From Rhodothermales bacterium (GTDB lineage: Bacteria > Bacteroidota > Rhodothermia > Rhodothermales > UBA10348): a stretch of DNA of 64,000 bases. Under the pieces are notes generated by a model. That model worked only from the letters and a program-made list of their open reading frames with translations, ran no database searches and was not told where the DNA came from. The position numbers and the translations under genes are program-made. How positions within the stretch are numbered: the stretch's first letter is position 1; each line of letters starts with the position of its first letter. Shown here in pieces: positions 61,893 through 64,000 of the stretch. Location: positions 1,353,501 through 1,417,500 of the forward strand of contig JAEPNP010000001.1 of NCBI GenBank assembly GCA_017643395.1, written 5' to 3'.

Positions 61893-62375
61893 ATGCCGGA
61901 CCTGGGAACAGAGCAGCTTGAGAATGTGCGCCGCATCTTCGGGGACTTCCTGAAGACGCGCAGGCAGCGGCAGACACCAGAGCGCTTTGCTGTGCTCGAT
62001 GCCGTGTACGGGCAATCGGGACACTTCGATGCCGACGAGCTCTATGTGCAACTGGTCGGTGAGGACGTCAAGGTCAGCCGCGCGACGGTGTACAATACGC
62101 TCGAACTGCTGGTGGAATGTCAGCTTGTGGCCCGCCATCAGTTTGGCAACAAGCAGGCGAAATACGAGGCGGCGTACAGTTACTGGCAGCACGACCACCT
62201 TATCTGCATGGATTGCAACGAACTCTTCGAGTTTTGCGACCCCCGGATTCAGTCCATTCAGGAGATGGTATCGGACATTTTCCAGTTCGACATTCGGCAC
62301 CATTCTCTCCATATGTATGGCCGGTGCCAGCGCGAAAGCTGTCCCAATCGGAGCCGCGAGGTTATCAGGGCATGA
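61893..62375 (+). CDS. Fur-family transcriptional regulator
   Basis: The 160-aa protein has a winged-helix domain (QRQTPERFAVLDAV, VKVSRATVYNTLELLVECQLV) and a metal-binding dimerisation domain with HDHLICMDC (H100, H102, C105, C108) and CQRESC (C145, C150), the four Cys that hold the structural zinc. Whether it senses iron, zinc, manganese or peroxide is not evident from the motif. It may be cotranscribed with tmk (14-base gap). Confidence 0.9.
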   Translation: MPDLGTEQLENVRRIFGDFLKTRRQRQTPERFAVLDAVYGQSGHFDADELYVQLVGEDVKVSRATVYNTLELLVECQLVARHQFGNKQAKYEAAYSYWQHDHLICMDCNELFEFCDPRIQSIQEMVSDIFQFDIRHHSLHMYGRCQRESCPNRSREVIRA

Positions 62376-62421
62376 ATTCTGCTGATACACTGGGTATTGC
62401 CCCTGAACCCGGTTGTATCTC

Positions 62422-62871
62422 ATGAGAAGGCCCGTAAATTGCAGATTGCACGTCCGCAATCCCGCTGTGAGACTGATCCCCCTACTTGTTTCGGTACTCG
62501 TTTTGACCGCCGCCTCTTTCGGCTACGGCGTCAAGCTGGAGTATTTCGACGTCACGCCGGAGGGGCAGGACTTCATTCTGAAGTGGCAGATGGAGACCGA
62601 GGACGAGGTGCAGGAATACGAACTGACACGCCGCACGCCGTACAGCAACCAGCAGTTCGTGAAAGTGCAGGCCCTGTCGGCGCACGGTATCGGCGTGCCC
62701 TACGAATTCCGCGACGACCAGGTGTACAAGTCCGCTTCAGATCAGCTGGACTATCGTCTGGAGGTCATCTACCAGAACGGGCTTCGGGAAGTGGTCATCA
62801 CCAAGTCGGTGAACTACACGAGCACCGCAGTGCGCCGTACCTGGGGAAGCATCAAGGCGATGTTCCAGTAG
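62422..62871 (+). CDS. Small exported beta protein
   Basis: The 149-aa product has a hydrophobic signal segment (about 20-37, LIPLLVSVLVLTAASFGYG) and a single fibronectin-III-like fold (VKLEYFDVTPEGQDFILKWQMETEDEVQEYELTRRT). A GTG at 62467 would give a shorter signal peptide and is possible. It lies between Fur and pyrR on the same strand. Function unknown. Confidence 0.65.
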   Translation: MRRPVNCRLHVRNPAVRLIPLLVSVLVLTAASFGYGVKLEYFDVTPEGQDFILKWQMETEDEVQEYELTRRTPYSNQQFVKVQALSAHGIGVPYEFRDDQVYKSASDQLDYRLEVIYQNGLREVVITKSVNYTSTAVRRTWGSIKAMFQ

Positions 62872-62877
62872 CGCGGC

Positions 62878-63381
62878 GTGCGCACCCAGCTTCTTCAGGC
62901 TGATCAGGTTCGCCGCATGGTTCGGCGCCTGGCCTTCGAGATCCTTGAGCGGAATCGGGGTGCGGACAATCTGACCGTGCTGGGCATTTTGCAGCGTGGC
63001 GACGAAGTAGGTCGAGCCATCGTCTCCGAGATTGAGGCGCGGGAATCCACAATGGTCGTTTATCACGCCCTTGACGTATCCGCCTGGCGGGATGACACGT
63101 CGGGCGATGAGGTCCGCGACGTATCCGGACCCGACCTGACGGACCGGGACGTAATTCTGGTGGACGATGTGCTCTTTACGGGTCGCACGGTTCGTGCAGC
63201 GCTGGACGCCGTGGTTTCGCTGGGTCGTCCACGCAGTATTCAGCTGACCGTGCTTGTGGATCGCGGCCACCGCGAGTTTCCGATCCAGCCTGACTTTGTC
63301 GGGCGCCGGATTCCCACGAAGCACCGGGAGCGGGTGGAGGTAACGCTTGGAGAGCGGCCGTCCGTGGACGTGGTCGAGTAG
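62878..63381 (+). CDS. pyrR: Bifunctional PyrR: pyr operon regulator/uracil phosphoribosyltransferase
   Basis: The 167-aa protein has a PRPP loop VILVDDVLFTGRTVRAAL (92-109) and the PyrR motifs LGILQRGDEVGR and LVDRGHREFPIQPDFVGRRIPT. In Gram-positive bacteria PyrR binds pyr mRNA and also forms UMP; in Bacteroidota the RNA-binding part is less clear. Its start is a GTG six bases after the previous stop. No pyr biosynthetic gene follows on the plus strand. Confidence 0.92.
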   Translation: MRTQLLQADQVRRMVRRLAFEILERNRGADNLTVLGILQRGDEVGRAIVSEIEARESTMVVYHALDVSAWRDDTSGDEVRDVSGPDLTDRDVILVDDVLFTGRTVRAALDAVVSLGRPRSIQLTVLVDRGHREFPIQPDFVGRRIPTKHRERVEVTLGERPSVDVVE

Positions 63382-63403
63382 GCCTCGGCGCCGGGGGGAC
63401 AGG

Positions 63404-64000
63404 TCAGCCTTCCGGGTCCGGGTCGCGTGTGCGCAGTCTGACCTCGGAGCCCTCTCGCACTGTGGTGCCCGCGGTTGGGCCCTGGTCGCGGACGACACCA
63501 TCCTGGGGGCCGAGGATCACCGTACGCAGGCCGACATCGGAAAGACGCTCGATAGCCTCCGGGGCCGGGAGTCCTGCAACGTCCGGAACGACGACAAACT
63601 GTGCGCTCGGGCCTGCGCTATACCATAGTTGTACCACGGACCCTCGTGGCACCCTCACCCGGGGCCGAGGGAACTGGCGGGAGATGACGTCCGCGGGAAA
63701 GGTGGAGCGGATGGAGTCGACGCGATGCGGGCCTGCCCGCAGGCCTTGCTCGCGGAGCAGTCCGTCCACGTCCCTGCGAGAGCGACCGACGACCCCCGGA
63801 ACGAGCACCGTTGTGGTGTCACCCGTATTCACGGTCACGTAGATGCTTCGACCCGGCTTGACGAGGCTGCCGCTGGGCGGGCGCTGGTCAATGACCTGGT
63901 TTCGGGGCAGGTTCATCTTGCGCAGTATCTGCTGATGCATCTCCAGACCAGAGGCCGTCAGGATTGAATCTGCCTGTTCCGGGGGGAGCCGCAGCACGTC
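63404..64000 (-). CDS. PASTA-domain protein (5' part beyond window)
   Basis: At least three PASTA units are visible in 199 codons. The first is cut by the window edge; the second and third begin VLVPGVVGRSRRDVDGLLREQGL and VVPDVAGLPAPEAIERLSDVGL. The frame remains open past base 64000 (last codon GAC), so the start lies outside; the GTG at 63997 is not a credible start. PASTA domains sense peptidoglycan in kinases and penicillin-binding proteins; a transpeptidase or kinase domain may lie upstream. The C-terminus DPDPEG is native. It converges with pyrR. Confidence 0.85.
   Translation of the reverse strand, partial: DVLRLPPEQADSILTASGLEMHQQILRKMNLPRNQVIDQRPPSGSLVKPGRSIYVTVNTGDTTTVLVPGVVGRSRRDVDGLLREQGLRAGPHRVDSIRSTFPADVISRQFPRPRVRVPRGSVVQLWYSAGPSAQFVVVPDVAGLPAPEAIERLSDVGLRTVILGPQDGVVRDQGPTAGTTVREGSEVRLRTRDPDPEG

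Noticed and set aside
1..64000. tRNA, rRNA, CRISPR, insertion sequence or prophage
   Set aside because: I read the gaps for cloverleaf or repeat patterns and for transposase or phage motifs and saw none; the gaps are short and genes are densely packed.

Overview
The window looks like chromosomal DNA from a GC-rich member of the Rhodothermia/Bacteroidota side of the tree. This is inferred from gene content, not from a 16S match: three secreted proteins end in a type IX secretion (T9SS type A) sorting domain, and there are a PUR-alpha-like DUF3276 protein, bacillithiol genes (bshB1, bshC), a DUF4249 lipoprotein beside a TonB receptor, a FecR/ECF-sigma cassette, choice-of-anchor B proteins and a Bacteroidota-like -7 box ahead of glyA. 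Coding density is very high, most neighbours overlap by 1-4 bases, and I found no tRNA, rRNA, CRISPR array, insertion sequence or prophage.

Layout. 1-8689 (minus) is a surface cluster: a T9SS adhesin-like protein of 1384 aa, two small pilin-like beta proteins, a periplasmic-chaperone-like protein and an outer-membrane usher-like protein cut by the window edge. I read it as a divergent chaperone-usher-like assembly system and consider it the most likely undescribed system here. 8938-9135 is an orphan VapB-like antitoxin. 9140-19008 (minus) is a housekeeping run: bshB1, leuS, bshC, a DUF151 nuclease, hisC, DUF3276, purine nucleoside phosphorylase, an AI-2E family permease and recX. 19005-27505 (minus) runs argS, pheA, a methyltransferase, a sigma factor with a membrane tail, FecR, an STN-type TonB receptor and a DUF4249 lipoprotein; the last four form a surface-signalling cassette. 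27544-27972 is a CBS protein.

28081-33952 (plus) holds DUF4159, DUF4359, glyA, a phosphoribosyltransferase, tatC and a CtpA protease. Then come a carbamoylase-type hydrolase (minus), a Do-type protease (plus), an M23 peptidase, an SDR, rpe and the complex I genes nuoA-B-C-D-E-X-F-Y-G-H (36439-47920, minus), where X is an unknown two-helix membrane protein and Y a DUF4920 lipoprotein with a histidine-rich tail. nuoI-N are absent.

48176-53996 (minus) carries a TonB receptor with a clear terminator, a D-aminoacylase-like amidohydrolase, a 61-aa protein and an SDR. 53965-58765 (plus) is a translationally coupled pair of choice-of-anchor B proteins followed by a haem-motif lipoprotein. A DUF368 (PopT-type) lipid-carrier transporter and a long TPR protein follow on minus, then tmk, a Fur-family regulator, a small exported protein and pyrR on plus, and a PASTA-domain protein cut by the right edge.
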